A stretch of 64,000 bases of DNA from Roseomonas sp. OT10 (GTDB lineage Bacteria > Pseudomonadota > Alphaproteobacteria > Acetobacterales > Acetobacteraceae): positions 3,616,001 to 3,680,000 of the forward strand of contig NZ_CP087719.1 of NCBI RefSeq assembly GCF_020991085.1. Reading direction: 5' to 3'. The notes beneath the pieces are model-generated. The model worked only from the letters and a program-made list of their open reading frames with translations, was not told the origin of the DNA and searched no databases. Below are positions 18,635 to 27,875 of this stretch, piece after piece (position 1 is the first letter of the stretch; each line of letters opens with the position of its first letter). The translations under genes were made by a program, and so were the position numbers.

Positions 18635-19102
18635 ATGCCACGACATATCTTCCGGGGCCTCGGCCCTCTCCTCGCCGCCGGCCTGGCCCTGGTGGCCTGC
18701 GCCAGCGACGGCACCCCGGCCACGGCGCAGCCCGCCCCGCCGCCCGTGAGCCAGAGTTTCGAAGGTGCGGCCTGGCGCCTGGCGGAACTGGATGGCCGGG
18801 CCATCGCCCCTGGCCCACGTGAGGCCTATGTGCAGTTCGATGCCGCCAGCGGGCGCGTCAGCGGCTCCGGCGGCTGCAACCGGATCGCCGGCTCCTATCG
18901 GCTGGGCGGGGGCAGCCTGACGCTGGGGCCGCTGATCAGCACGCGCATGGCCTGCCTCGATCCGCAGGCGAGCGCCACGGAGACCCGGTTCCTCGCCGTG
19001 CTGGAAGCGACCGCCGGCTATCGGCTGGAGGGCCGTCGCCTGATCCTGACCGATGGCGCCGGGATGCCCCTGGCCGTCCTGGAAGAGGCCACGAAGCGCT
19101 GA
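18635..19102 (+). CDS. META (HslJ-like) domain lipoprotein
   Basis: A 155-residue protein; the start at 18635 has GGGAGG about 10 bases upstream. The N-terminus is a lipoprotein signal ([17 protein letters not shown]) with the lipobox cysteine near residue 22, so it should be anchored in a membrane facing the periplasm. The META domain is clear: [40 protein letters not shown] and [19 protein letters not shown]/HslJ proteins are linked to stress and novobiocin tolerance in Escherichia coli, but the mechanism is unknown. Confidence 0.9.
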   Translation: MPRHIFRGLGPLLAAGLALVACASDGTPATAQPAPPPVSQSFEGAAWRLAELDGRAIAPGPREAYVQFDAASGRVSGSGGCNRIAGSYRLGGGSLTLGPLISTRMACLDPQASATETRFLAVLEATAGYRLEGRRLILTDGAGMPLAVLEEATKR

Positions 19103-19361
19103 TCGCCTGGGCGCCGGGGATGGGGATCATATCCCCGCCCGGCAGCGGGGCGAGATGAACGAGGCCGCCGGGGCCGGGAGGACCGACCGGATCTGCCGGG
19201 CCTCCTGAACCCTGTCCCCCGGCACGATTGGATTTGGCGGCGCGACCGGTCGGTGGCGCCGGGGCGCTCCCGGCGGGCACCTTGCCGGCCGTAGGGGAGC
19301 GCCGAAGGAGATAACCCCTCGGCACTTCCGCGCGGCGTTCCGGCGCCGCCAAACGAGCCGC

Positions 19362-19748
19362 CTACTGGATTCGGTACTCGTCCAGGGAATGGCCCTCGGC
19401 CTCCAGCGCGGAGAGCCACTTCGGACGGCGCCCGCGGCCGGTCCACTCCTCGCCATTCGGACCGCGATACTTCGCCGCCACGGTCGTGCCCGCGTCGCTG
19501 CGCGACTTGCGCCGGCCTTGCGGCACCGGGAGACGGGGCGTACCGCCCGGGACCAGCGCCTCCAGCGAGAGGCCCAGATCGGCGGCCTTCTCGCGGAACT
19601 CGTTCAGCAGCGCGGACTTCGCCTCGTCCATCTTCTCGGTACGCTTGGCCTCGGCTGCGGCGATCAGGGCGGTGAGCTCGGGAACGGTCAGCTTATCGAG
19701 GTCAGGGCCGGGGCGGCGGCCGGGGGTGGTGTCGTTTCGCTCGGCCAT
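19362..19748 (-). CDS. H-NS family nucleoid-associated protein
   Basis: A 128-residue DNA-binding protein. I chose the ATG at 19748 because GGAGG lies 5 bases upstream; two further ATGs upstream in frame lack this. The N-terminal half is a helical oligomerisation region (LDKLTVPELTALIAAAEAKR, then a charged helix). The C-terminus carries the H-NS DNA-binding motif, KYRGPNGEEWTGRGRRPKW. Such proteins bind AT-rich DNA and silence acquired genes. The region upstream of this gene is itself an AT-rich island, which suggests autoregulation. Confidence 0.92.
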   Translation of the reverse strand: MAERNDTTPGRRPGPDLDKLTVPELTALIAAAEAKRTEKMDEAKSALLNEFREKAADLGLSLEALVPGGTPRLPVPQGRRKSRSDAGTTVAAKYRGPNGEEWTGRGRRPKWLSALEAEGHSLDEYRIQ

Positions 19749-20256
19749 ATCGGCCTCCATGGAATGTGTCATCGGTATTGCCCGCCTTGCGGCGGCATCG
19801 CCTTACAGGCCGCGGAACTGCAAGGAACGGCCTGGCGGTGGCCCCTGTCAGGACGAGCGACGATCCATCCCAGGGCGACGGAATGACCTGCCGTCATGGA
19901 CCAAGTCTGCAGGGGTCATGATGGCGAATTTATGCCCTGGGCGAATCCATCCCGCACAGAATACCGGATAAAATCTTGCCGGCAAGTTTCCTGTAAATAT
20001 CCCGTCCTTCAACAAGCGAAATTCGTTTCGCCAGACATAATAAAATGCGGGTTTCAGGATCAAGCCCATTGGGGCCCATCGGGATACGCGAATTTCGTCA
20101 CATAGTGAAACACTGCGGCGAACATCAATCATGAACGCCTGATGGTAGGTATTTGATGAATTCGGCGCCACAACTGATGGGCGCGGCATTTCGCGGGTGC
20201 GCGAGGAAACGCCCCAGGGATCGCCGCTCCGGCTACCGGACCGGAGCAGCATCGCT
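19749..20256. other. AT-rich island upstream of the H-NS-like gene
   Basis: From about 19915 to 20190 base composition drops to roughly 45-50 percent GC, far below the rest of the window. It holds a perfect 12-bp palindrome (19975-19986, CTTGCCGGCAAG) and a perfect hairpin with a TTCG loop (20016-20031, GCGAAA-TTCG-TTTCGC). One minus-strand frame stays open (listed separately). The island may be the H-NS-bound control region of the neighbouring gene or the remnant of acquired DNA. Confidence 0.5.
19848..20135 (-). CDS. Doubtful small ORF in the AT-rich island
   Basis: A 95-codon minus-strand frame (MIDVRRSVSLCDEIRVSRW...) with codon use unlike the neighbours: many A/T third positions such as TTT, TAT, AAA and TTG. 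The product would be basic with aromatic residues (KPAFYYVWRNEFRLL). There is no clear ribosome site and I recognise no family. It may be a foreign gene fragment or a chance frame. Confidence 0.2.
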   Translation of the reverse strand, partial: FMIDVRRSVSLCDEIRVSRWAPMGLILKPAFYYVWRNEFRLLKDGIFTGNLPARFYPVFCAGWIRPGHKFAIMTPADLVHDGRSFRRPGMDRRSS

Positions 20257-20523
20257 TCACACCGCGGATGGCTCCCCGCCCGACTCCGCATCGCGGAAAT
20301 AGGGCTCGACCTTTCCCTGCAGCTTCATCGTCATCGGGCGTCCCTTGCGATCCAACGTCTTGCCCATGCTCAGCCGGACCCAGCCTTCGCTGACGCAATA
20401 TTCCTCGACGTTGTTCTTCTCGACGCCCTTGAAGCGGACCCCAACGCCCCGCTCCAGCAGGGCCGCGTCGAAATAGGGGCTGGTCGGATCGGCCGCGAGG
20501 CGGTCGGGCGGGGTATCGGTCAT
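20257..20523 (-). CDS. DUF3297 family protein
   Basis: An 88-residue protein matching DUF3297 over its whole length. It starts with PDRLAADPTSPYFDAALLER, then GVRFKGVEKNNVEEYCVSEG, and has RLSMGKTLDRKGRPMTMKLQ and GKVEPYF near the end. The single cysteine (EEYCVSEG) is conserved in the family as I know it. The family is common in Proteobacteria and has no proven function. It is encoded alone, divergent from rmuC with 200 bases between them. Confidence 0.88.
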   Translation of the reverse strand: MTDTPPDRLAADPTSPYFDAALLERGVGVRFKGVEKNNVEEYCVSEGWVRLSMGKTLDRKGRPMTMKLQGKVEPYFRDAESGGEPSAV

Positions 20524-20723
20524 CTGCGGAACTCCGTGCTGGGCGGGGCCCCGGGACCGGGTGCCGCGCGTCAGGCAAGGGCGGGGTGATAGCCATACCG
20601 TCCGCCATCATCAAATCCGCGCCCCCCCGGCCGCAACGCGCCGCTCCCTCTCCGGGTGGGCAGCGCGGTGCCGAGGGCCCATAACGGCGACAGGAACGAA
20701 AGGTGTCCCAAAGGAGTCGCCGC

Positions 20724-22094
20724 TTGGATCTCTGGCTGGTCCTTCTCGTCGCCCTGGCGCCGGGCCTGCTCGCCATCGGGGTGGTGCTGCTGCGCCGCCC
20801 GCCGGCCCCGGGCCTGACCGCGGAGGCCATGCTGCCGCTGGTCGAGCGCCTGGGTGCGCTGCAGTCCGGCATGGGCGAGCAGCTTGCCCGCCAGGGGCGC
20901 GAGGTGGAGGCGGCCATCGCCGCGCAGAACCAGCGCCTCGCCGAGGCCCAGGCGGCGGCGGCCGAGCGCGCCCGCCTGCAGGAGGGAGCCCTGGCCGAGC
21001 AGCTCGCCCGGGCCACCCGTGCCATGACCGACAGCCTGGCCGAGCAGGCGCGCCGCGTGGGCGAGGCGGCGGCCGCGCAGAACGAGCGCCTCGCCCAGCA
21101 GGAGAAGGCCCTGGCCGACCGGCTGGCGGCGGGTACGACCGGGTTGCAGGCGGCGCTGGCGGCGCAGAACGAGCGCCTGAACGCCGCGCTGGCCGGGCAG
21201 ACGGAGAAGGTGAACCGCCAGCTCGGCGAGCAGTTCGCCGCGACCCAGGAGACGGCCAAGGCGATCGGCGAGCGGCTGGCGGTGATCGACGCGGCGCGCG
21301 GCAACATCGAGGCGCTGGGCGCGCAGGTGACGTCGCTGGCCGGCATCCTCTCCAACAAGCAGACGCGCGGTGCCTTCGGCGAGGTGCAGCTGCGCCGGCT
21401 GGTCGAGGACCGGCTGCCGGCGGACGGCTTCTCCTGGCAGCATACCCTGTCCAACCGGCACCGCGCCGACTGCCTGATCCACCTGCCGCACCCGCCGGGG
21501 CCGGTGGTGGTGGACAGCAAGTTCCCGCTGGAATCCTGGCGCGCCGGCCGGGAGGCGGGAGACGAGGCCGCCCGCGTGCTGCACGCCCGCGCCTTCGCCT
21601 CCGACGTGCGCAAGCACGTCACCGACATCGCCCAGAAGTACCTCATCCCCGGCGAGACGGCCGAGGGCGCGCTCCTCTTCGTCCCCTCCGAGGCGATCTA
21701 TGCCGAGTTGCACGCCGACCACGCAGCACTCGTGGAGGAGGCGGCGCGGCGCGGGGTCTATGTCGTCTCGCCCTCCACCCTCTGGGCGGTGCTGGGCACC
21801 ATGCGGGCGCTGATGCGCGACGTGCGCATCCGCGGCGAGGCGGCGCGCATCCAGACGGCGGTGCGCACCCTGCTGGACGACGTGACCCGGCTGGACGACC
21901 GGGTGGACAACCTCAAGCGGCACTTCGACCAGGCGGAGAAGGACATCCGCCAGATCGAGATCAGCCGCGACAAGATCGTGCGCATCGGCCAGCGCATCGG
22001 CGAGGTGGAGCTGGAGGACGAGGCGGGCCCGGCCCTGAAGCTGGGCCAGGACGACCTGGCCAGCGTGCCGCCGGCCGCCCTTCCGCGCGCCTAG
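20724..22094 (+). CDS. rmuC: DNA recombination protein RmuC
   Basis: A 456-residue protein. I prefer the TTG at 20724, with AAAGGAG 7 bases upstream, over a GTG at 20703 that lacks a good ribosome site. An N-terminal membrane anchor (LWLVLLVALAPGLLAIGVVLL) is followed by a long Gln/Glu/Ala-rich coiled coil (about residues 45-190). The RmuC nuclease-like domain then follows, with NKQTRGAFGEVQLRRLVED, VVDSKFPLESW and FVPSEAIYAELHAD. RmuC limits inversions and other rearrangements at repeats, probably by cutting DNA secondary structures. Confidence 0.93.
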   Translation: MDLWLVLLVALAPGLLAIGVVLLRRPPAPGLTAEAMLPLVERLGALQSGMGEQLARQGREVEAAIAAQNQRLAEAQAAAAERARLQEGALAEQLARATRAMTDSLAEQARRVGEAAAAQNERLAQQEKALADRLAAGTTGLQAALAAQNERLNAALAGQTEKVNRQLGEQFAATQETAKAIGERLAVIDAARGNIEALGAQVTSLAGILSNKQTRGAFGEVQLRRLVEDRLPADGFSWQHTLSNRHRADCLIHLPHPPGPVVVDSKFPLESWRAGREAGDEAARVLHARAFASDVRKHVTDIAQKYLIPGETAEGALLFVPSEAIYAELHADHAALVEEAARRGVYVVSPSTLWAVLGTMRALMRDVRIRGEAARIQTAVRTLLDDVTRLDDRVDNLKRHFDQAEKDIRQIEISRDKIVRIGQRIGEVELEDEAGPALKLGQDDLASVPPAALPRA

Positions 22095-22201
22095 GCCCAC
22101 TCGCCGGGAGCGGCCTCGGTTGGAGGCGGGACGCCGTTCGGGCGGAAGGCCGCGGCATCCCCGGTGATGGTCCGTGAACCGGGAATGTCCCGGAACGGGC
22201 C

Positions 22202-22227
22202 GCGGCCGGCCGTTCCGGGCCGGCCGC
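22202..22227. terminator. Perfect hairpin between convergent rmuC and the giant surface-protein gene
   Basis: A 10-bp perfect stem, GCGGCCGGCC and GGCCGGCCGC, around a GTTCCG loop. It lies 107 bases after rmuC and 43 bases beyond the stop of the convergent gene, so it could end transcription from both sides. Confidence 0.55.
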
Positions 22228-22270
22228 TTGGGCTTGCCTCTGGACTGCCGGCGGACGCCTGGCGCGCGCC

Positions 22271-25200
22271 CTAGTCCCAGGTGCCGTCGGTCACGGCCAT
22301 CCGCCCCTCGTAGCGGCCGTGCGACAGGTAGTGCAGCAGCGGATTGACGCCCGCGGCGGCCACGTCGGCATTCGCCGACAGGTAGTCGCCCGTGTCGAAG
22401 CGCGCCGAGGGGTCGCGGCCCTCGCGCCAGCCGAATTCGAGATAATGCAGCAGCGGGTTCAGGCCCGAGGCCGCGACGTCGCCATAATGCGCCTGGTAGC
22501 CGAGCGTGTCGAAGAAGGCGTTCGGGTCCCGCCCCGCGGCCGCGCCGAAACGGGTGTAGTGCTCGAACGGATCGAAGCTGCTGCGCGCGACGTCGGCATA
22601 GGTCGTGAGGTAGAAGGCCCCATCCACGCCGCCCGCCGTGGCGAGGTAGCTGGTGCGCCCCTCCGCGATGCCGGAGTGCAGGAAGTGCAGCAGCGGGTTG
22701 ACGCCCGCGGCGGCCACGTCGGGATTCGCGTCGAGGTAGGCCCGCGTGTCGAAGATCGTCGAAGGATCGACGCCTTCCTTCCAGCCGAACTCCGTGTAGT
22801 GGGTCAGGGGATCCATCCCGGACGCGGCGACGTCGGGGCGCTGCACCGCATAGGCATGGCTGTCGAAGAAGGCATTCGGATCGCGTTGCTCCCCGATGCC
22901 GAAGCGCAGGTAGTGGTCATAGGCGTCCATGCCCGCCTGCCCGACATCGGGATTGCTGAGCAGGTAGTAGCTCGGGCTGAAGCCGTTGGGCAGCAGGTTG
23001 CCGATCGCCGGCGGCGCGGTGCGTCCCTCCGCCGCGCCATGGGTCAGGAAATGCCCCAGCGGGTCGATGCCGGCCGCCGCCACGTCCGGGTTGCGGGCCA
23101 GGTAGGTTTCCACGTCGAAGGCGGCGGACGGGTCGCGGCCCTCGCGCCAGCCCAGCGTCTGGTAGTGCTGCAGCGGGTCGGCCCCCGCGGCCGCGACGTC
23201 CGGATTGGCGGAGCGGTAGCCGGCCGCATCGAAGCCGATCCCGGCCACGCCGTAGCCCGCGAACGGCATCGCCGCCCGGCCCGGCACGCCCCCTCCGCCC
23301 GGCTCGCCTCCACCCCCCGGCTCGCCTCCGCCGCCCGGCGGGGCCTCGATGCCGGACACCCTCACCAGCGCGGTATCATCCTCGCCGGGCACGCGGTTGC
23401 CCGGGGTGGAATCCGGGTCCGGCTCGGCCGAGGCGGCGATGTCGGCCTGCAGGGCGAAGGGGCCCTGCTGCTCCACCCGCGCGGTGACGGTCAGCTGGCG
23501 CGTCGTCCCGCCATCCAGGCCGCCGACGTCCCACACCCCGGTGGCGGCATCGTAGCTGCCCTGCAGCGCGGAGGCCGAGACGAAGGACAGCCCGGCGGGG
23601 AGGAGGGCATCCACCTTGATGCCGCTCGCCGTGCCCGGACCGGCATTGTTCAGCGTCAGGGTGAAGGTCACCACGCCGCCGACGGCCACGGCCGCGAAGT
23701 CGGCAGCGGCCACCAGGGACAGGTCGGCCTCGGTGGGCGGCGGCAAGGTCACGGCCACGGTGGCGGCGGCGTCCTGCGACAGGGTGCCGTCCGTGACCGC
23801 ATAGGTCCACCCGTCCGTGCCGGCGAAGCCGGCATTGGCCCGGTAGTCGAAGCTGCCATCGGCGCGCAGCGTCAGGGTGCCGTTCTGCGGCCCGGTGACG
23901 AGGCGCGCGAACAGCCGGTCGCCATTGCCGTCGCTGTCGTTGGCCAGCACGCCGGTCGCCGCCGGGACCGTGAGCAGCGTCCCGGCCACGGCCGCGTAGC
24001 CCTCGCCGGTCGCCACCGGCGCGGCATTGACGCCGGCCACCGCCACCAGCGCGGTGTCGTCCTCGCCCAGCACGCGGCTGCCCGGGGTGGAATCCGGGTC
24101 CGGCTCCGCCGAGGCGGCGATCTCGGCCAGCAGGGCGAGCGAGCCCTCCTGCTCGACCCGTGCCGTGACGGTCAGCTGGCGGGTGAGCCCGTCGCGCATG
24201 TTGCCGACGTCCCATACGCCGGTGGTCGCGTCGTAGCTGCCCTGCAGCGCGGAGGCCGACTCGAAGGACAGCCCCGTGGGAAGGAGCGCATCCACCTTGA
24301 TGCCGCTGGCCGTGCCCGGGCCGGCATTGTTCAGCGTCAGGGTGAAGGTCACCACGTCGCCGACCGCGACGGCCGTGCTGCTGGCGCGGGCCGCCAGCGA
24401 CAGGTCGGCAGGGCCGGGCGGCGCCGGCTCCGCGGCGACGCTGGCCACGACGATGTTGTCGGCCGCGGAGCGCTCGACGACCGAGCTGCCGGTGAAGGTC
24501 GCCTCCGCCACGGCCACGTAGTCGCCGGCGGCCTGGGGCAGGACGCGGAAGGTGACGGACTGGTTCTCGCCGGGCTCCAGCGTGCCGAAGTTGAACGAGG
24601 CCGAGCTGACGGAGGAGGAGTTGAGGCTGCCCTTGGTGCCGGTGGCGCCGAGGAACCGGACCTCGGAGGGAAACTGCTCGCGCAGCAGCACGCCGGGCGC
24701 CGCCGCCAGGCCCGCATTGGTCACCGTGACGGTGAACTCGAAGGCCGTGCCCAGCGTGATGTCGGCGGGCAGCGCGCCGTGGGTGACGACGAGGTCGGCC
24801 AGGTTGCTGGCCACCACCTGCACCGTGTTGCTGTCGAGGTTGTCGATCGGGTCCTGCTCGTAGGTGCCGCTCGTGATCGAGGCGGAGAGATCGATCGGCC
24901 CCGCCGCGGCGGGCGCGCGCAGGGTCAGGGCGAACTCGCCCGAGGCCCCCACGGCCAGGTCGCCGACGGCGATCGTCACCTTCTGGCCCGCCACCGTCGC
25001 CGCCACGCTGCTGCCGACGAAGGCCACGCCGGCCGGCAGGTCGATCTCGATCGTGGCGCCGGGGGCGGCGCCGTCGCCGATATTCCCGTAGGAGACATCC
25101 ACGGTGAAGTTCTGGCCGAGCACGGTCGAGGCGGGCGGATCGATGCGCACGGAGAGGTCGGTGCCGCCGCCCACCGTCACCGTCCCCGGGGCGGTCACGG

Positions 25201-27682
25201 TCACCGGCGCGCTGCCGCCGTCATCGGCGACGCCGTAGATGGTATAGGTGCCCGGGGCGACGTTGGCGGGCGTCCAGACGAAGCGGCCGGCCGCCGATTC
25301 CGACAGGCCGGAGGCGATCACCACGCCGCCGGTGCCCGGCGTGTCCGTGGTGGCGTAGAGCGTCACGGTGGCGTCGGAATCCGTGTCGCCGAGGACGTAG
25401 TCGACCGTCACGGCGCCGGTGGCGGCATCCTGCACGACGCTGCCGAGGGACAGGACCGGCGCGGCCTCGCCGACGATGGTCTGGTACTCGACCAGGCCGA
25501 GGTCGAGCGCCGACACCACCTCCAGCCGCCAGATGCCGCCGGGCAGCCCGGCGGAGCCCACGGCGCGTCCGGTGTCGCTGGACAGCTCGGTGATCACCGC
25601 GAAGCCGGCGGCGGCGAAGCCGCTCTCCTCGTAGACCGTGCCGTCCGGCCCGATCAGCCGCAGCTTCGCATCCGGGTCGGGCGTCTCCCAGGTGACGGTG
25701 AAGACGGTGGTCTCGGCGCCGGCGGGCACGTCGAAATCGGCGCCCGGCGCCGCCGCGAAGGGCGTGAAGGCCACGCGCGCGAAGGAGGGCGCGAAGCTGG
25801 CGCCGGACAGCATCCCCACGTCCGTGGCGTCGATCATCTTCGGCGTGAGGATGTCGTCGAAGTTGAAGCGCAGGCCGATCGTCTGGTCCTTGTACTGGAC
25901 CGGCAGGCTGAAGGTCGGGAGGGAGACGGTGGTCCAGCCGGCGATGAAGTCGTTGGAGAAGTTGCCGTCGTTGTTGAAGGAGATGGCGTAGTTCGAGGAG
26001 GTGAAGGTCTTGCCGCTGAAGATCTTCAGCCCCCACAGGTCGTTGGTGGGGAAGCCCAGCGTGGCGCTGCCGGTGACGGAGAGGGAGAATTCGGGGTTGA
26101 AGACGGTCTTGAAGGTGTCGCCGGTCTTGATGAAGCCGTTCATGATCGACTTGCTGCCGGCGACGGTCAGGGTCGACTTGGGCACGTCGTACTCGATGGA
26201 CCCCGTGGCCACCACGGCGGAGAAGCTGCCGAGGTTGAGCATCTTGAGCTGCGCCGAGGTCCCCCACTTGTCGGCGCCACCGGTGATGGTGCCGGAGAGG
26301 TTGAGGATGCCGACCTCCTTGTCGATCAGCGGCAGCTTGTATTCCGGCAGGTAGGAGACCTCGCCCGTGAGGCTCCACTGCGCGGCCGTCGTGTCGTTCG
26401 GCGCCAGGTTCTCGCCCGAGATGCCGATCGACTGGCCGAACCAGCCGGAGGCCCCGAGCGGGACCTGGCCGCTGAGCTTGAGGCCGAAGCTGTTGAGGGC
26501 GAGCTCGGGGATGAAGACGCCGCCGAAGCTGGCCTCGACCCCGGGATTCTTCACCTTGCCGAAGCCCGGCAGGCTGACGTTGAACTTGCCGCCCACCTCC
26601 AGCGTGCCGAAGTCGAGATAGGCGGTGGCCTCGCTCAGCCCGAACTTGCCGAACTTGGTGCCCTTGTTGCCCCCCGACTCCGTGAAGTCGAGATCCTTCA
26701 GCGCCAGCTCGATGCGGCCCTCGACGCCGTCGGGGCCGTAGGTGAAGGGCTTACCCTCGGCGGTCTTGACCGTGTAGACGCGGCCGGTCGGGATGCCCTT
26801 GAACGGCGTCTCGATGGAGAACTCGCCCTCGACCTTCAGCTTGTCGCCGCTGCCGTCGTACTCGAACTGCAGGTTGGCGGACTTCACGCCCCACTTCTCG
26901 CCGACCGAGAAGGCGCCGGGCAGGACCAGGGAGGTGCGGTCCAGCACGATGCCATTGGCGCCGATGGTCATGTCCGGGAAGGCGCCCGGGGCGATGACCA
27001 GGCCGCCGAGCCCGGCGGGAAGCTGCGGGCCGATGTCGGCGGTGATGGTGCGCGGCCCCAGCGTCATGCCGGCGATGCCGTAGTTGAGCGCCGCCAGCTT
27101 GTGCTCGTTGCCGTCATCCGCGTCGTCGACGACGGTGACCTGGCCGGTGCTGAAGTCGAGGTTGAAGCTGCCCTCGAACAGCGCGCCGTTCAGGGTGCGG
27201 ATCGCGCTGTAGACCGTGCCGGAGGAGACGCGCAGGCCGGAGGCGTCGTATTCCGCGACCGCGTTCTCCACGCGCAGCAGGCTCGACCCGCCCTTGTAGG
27301 CGATCAGGATGGTGCCGGTCGCGTCGCAGTCGCCGTCGCCATCCGTGTCCTCCCAGCCGCCCAGGGCGGTCAGGATGAAGGGATCGGGGTCGGCGCAGGC
27401 GCCCTCGCTGACCGTATAGACCCAGGCCGTCCCCTGGTCGTTGGTCGCGAGGATGATCTGCACCTCCTCGGCAGTGCCGGTCGGGATGGTGACCGTCCCG
27501 GAGCGGGAGCCGGAGACGAAGCCGGTGTTCAGCAGATCCTTGCCGTCGTAGCGGATGATCAGCTGATCCGGGATGGAATACATCTCGTAGTTGTAGGTGA
27601 TGGTGCCACCACCCTTCCGTCCCAGGGACAGCGTCTGCTGACTGCCCTCGTAGCCGCCAGAATCGGAAACGGAATTCGACAT
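22271..27682 (-). CDS. Giant surface/secreted-type protein with DUF11 domains and eight C-terminal repeats
   Basis: An 1803-residue protein. The ATG at 27682 (MSNSVSDSGGYEGS) has GAGGAA 10 bases upstream; an in-frame TTG ten codons earlier is less likely. No Sec signal is visible. Residues 1 to about 640 are Gly-rich beta-type sequence. About 645-735 resembles a pre-peptidase-type beta domain (FDVPAGAETTVFTVTWETPD). Four DUF11-like domains follow (about 840-965, 966-1090, 1098-1215, 1325-1445), with a cadherin/VCBS-like domain (about 1225-1320, VLANDSDGNGD) between the last two. After a Gly/Pro linker come eight 36-46-residue repeats (about 1480-1800) of the type FDxxxYLxxNPDVAAAGxxPLxHY. The layout suggests an adhesin or envelope protein exported by an unknown route; no transporter is adjacent. 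Confidence 0.85.
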   Translation of the reverse strand: MSNSVSDSGGYEGSQQTLSLGRKGGGTITYNYEMYSIPDQLIIRYDGKDLLNTGFVSGSRSGTVTIPTGTAEEVQIILATNDQGTAWVYTVSEGACADPDPFILTALGGWEDTDGDGDCDATGTILIAYKGGSSLLRVENAVAEYDASGLRVSSGTVYSAIRTLNGALFEGSFNLDFSTGQVTVVDDADDGNEHKLAALNYGIAGMTLGPRTITADIGPQLPAGLGGLVIAPGAFPDMTIGANGIVLDRTSLVLPGAFSVGEKWGVKSANLQFEYDGSGDKLKVEGEFSIETPFKGIPTGRVYTVKTAEGKPFTYGPDGVEGRIELALKDLDFTESGGNKGTKFGKFGLSEATAYLDFGTLEVGGKFNVSLPGFGKVKNPGVEASFGGVFIPELALNSFGLKLSGQVPLGASGWFGQSIGISGENLAPNDTTAAQWSLTGEVSYLPEYKLPLIDKEVGILNLSGTITGGADKWGTSAQLKMLNLGSFSAVVATGSIEYDVPKSTLTVAGSKSIMNGFIKTGDTFKTVFNPEFSLSVTGSATLGFPTNDLWGLKIFSGKTFTSSNYAISFNNDGNFSNDFIAGWTTVSLPTFSLPVQYKDQTIGLRFNFDDILTPKMIDATDVGMLSGASFAPSFARVAFTPFAAAPGADFDVPAGAETTVFTVTWETPDPDAKLRLIGPDGTVYEESGFAAAGFAVITELSSDTGRAVGSAGLPGGIWRLEVVSALDLGLVEYQTIVGEAAPVLSLGSVVQDAATGAVTVDYVLGDTDSDATVTLYATTDTPGTGGVVIASGLSESAAGRFVWTPANVAPGTYTIYGVADDGGSAPVTVTAPGTVTVGGGTDLSVRIDPPASTVLGQNFTVDVSYGNIGDGAAPGATIEIDLPAGVAFVGSSVAATVAGQKVTIAVGDLAVGASGEFALTLRAPAAAGPIDLSASITSGTYEQDPIDNLDSNTVQVVASNLADLVVTHGALPADITLGTAFEFTVTVTNAGLAAAPGVLLREQFPSEVRFLGATGTKGSLNSSSVSSASFNFGTLEPGENQSVTFRVLPQAAGDYVAVAEATFTGSSVVERSAADNIVVASVAAEPAPPGPADLSLAARASSTAVAVGDVVTFTLTLNNAGPGTASGIKVDALLPTGLSFESASALQGSYDATTGVWDVGNMRDGLTRQLTVTARVEQEGSLALLAEIAASAEPDPDSTPGSRVLGEDDTALVAVAGVNAAPVATGEGYAAVAGTLLTVPAATGVLANDSDGNGDRLFARLVTGPQNGTLTLRADGSFDYRANAGFAGTDGWTYAVTDGTLSQDAAATVAVTLPPPTEADLSLVAAADFAAVAVGGVVTFTLTLNNAGPGTASGIKVDALLPAGLSFVSASALQGSYDAATGVWDVGGLDGGTTRQLTVTARVEQQGPFALQADIAASAEPDPDSTPGNRVPGEDDTALVRVSGIEAPPGGGGEPGGGGEPGGGGVPGRAAMPFAGYGVAGIGFDAAGYRSANPDVAAAGADPLQHYQTLGWREGRDPSAAFDVETYLARNPDVAAAGIDPLGHFLTHGAAEGRTAPPAIGNLLPNGFSPSYYLLSNPDVGQAGMDAYDHYLRFGIGEQRDPNAFFDSHAYAVQRPDVAASGMDPLTHYTEFGWKEGVDPSTIFDTRAYLDANPDVAAAGVNPLLHFLHSGIAEGRTSYLATAGGVDGAFYLTTYADVARSSFDPFEHYTRFGAAAGRDPNAFFDTLGYQAHYGDVAASGLNPLLHYLEFGWREGRDPSARFDTGDYLSANADVAAAGVNPLLHYLSHGRYEGRMAVTDGTWD
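22290..23235 (-). repeat. Eight tandem FDxxYLxxNPDVAAAG-type repeats inside the giant protein
   Basis: Eight units share the pattern Y-x2-x(N/R)-PDVAA-x-G-x(D/N)P-L-x-HY-x2-(F/L)G-x2-EGR. The last six form two aligned groups of three: unit ending RDPN, unit ending DPS, unit ending AEGR plus a short linker. The two units at the N-terminal end match the second and third members of such a group. So the array reads 2+3+3. Confidence 0.8.
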
Positions 27683-27712
27683 TTCGTGGCGATTCCTCGA
27701 AAGGTTACGCAA

Positions 27713-27741
27713 TCTTTATGATGCGCCGCTACGATGTGCAA
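27713..27741 (-). promoter_or_regulatory. Candidate promoter of the giant surface-protein gene
   Basis: On the minus strand TTGCAC (27736-27741) and TAAAGA (27713-27718) are spaced by 17 bases, about 30 bases ahead of the start codon. The -10 match is moderate. The 190-base gap is shared with the divergent asparaginase gene. Confidence 0.35.
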
Positions 27742-27875
27742 CCGTCTCCCCGGCGCCGAAGGCCCTTTCCGCCCCCAGGACATGCCGGTCGCCGCCCCGT
27801 CCAGCGCCGGCCGCCGGCGGATTTCCGTTCCCTCCCCCTGGTCCGGACGGCGCGGCCATGGGAGGACATGCCCCC

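Noticed and set aside
22290-23235. RTX calcium-binding nonapeptides at the end of the giant protein
   Set aside because: The GGxGxDxUx pattern is absent; the units are of the NPDVAAAG type instead.
22319-27721. 1800-codon plus-strand frame opposite the giant surface-protein gene
   Set aside because: Antisense shadow; the minus strand carries recognisable DUF11 and repeat domains.
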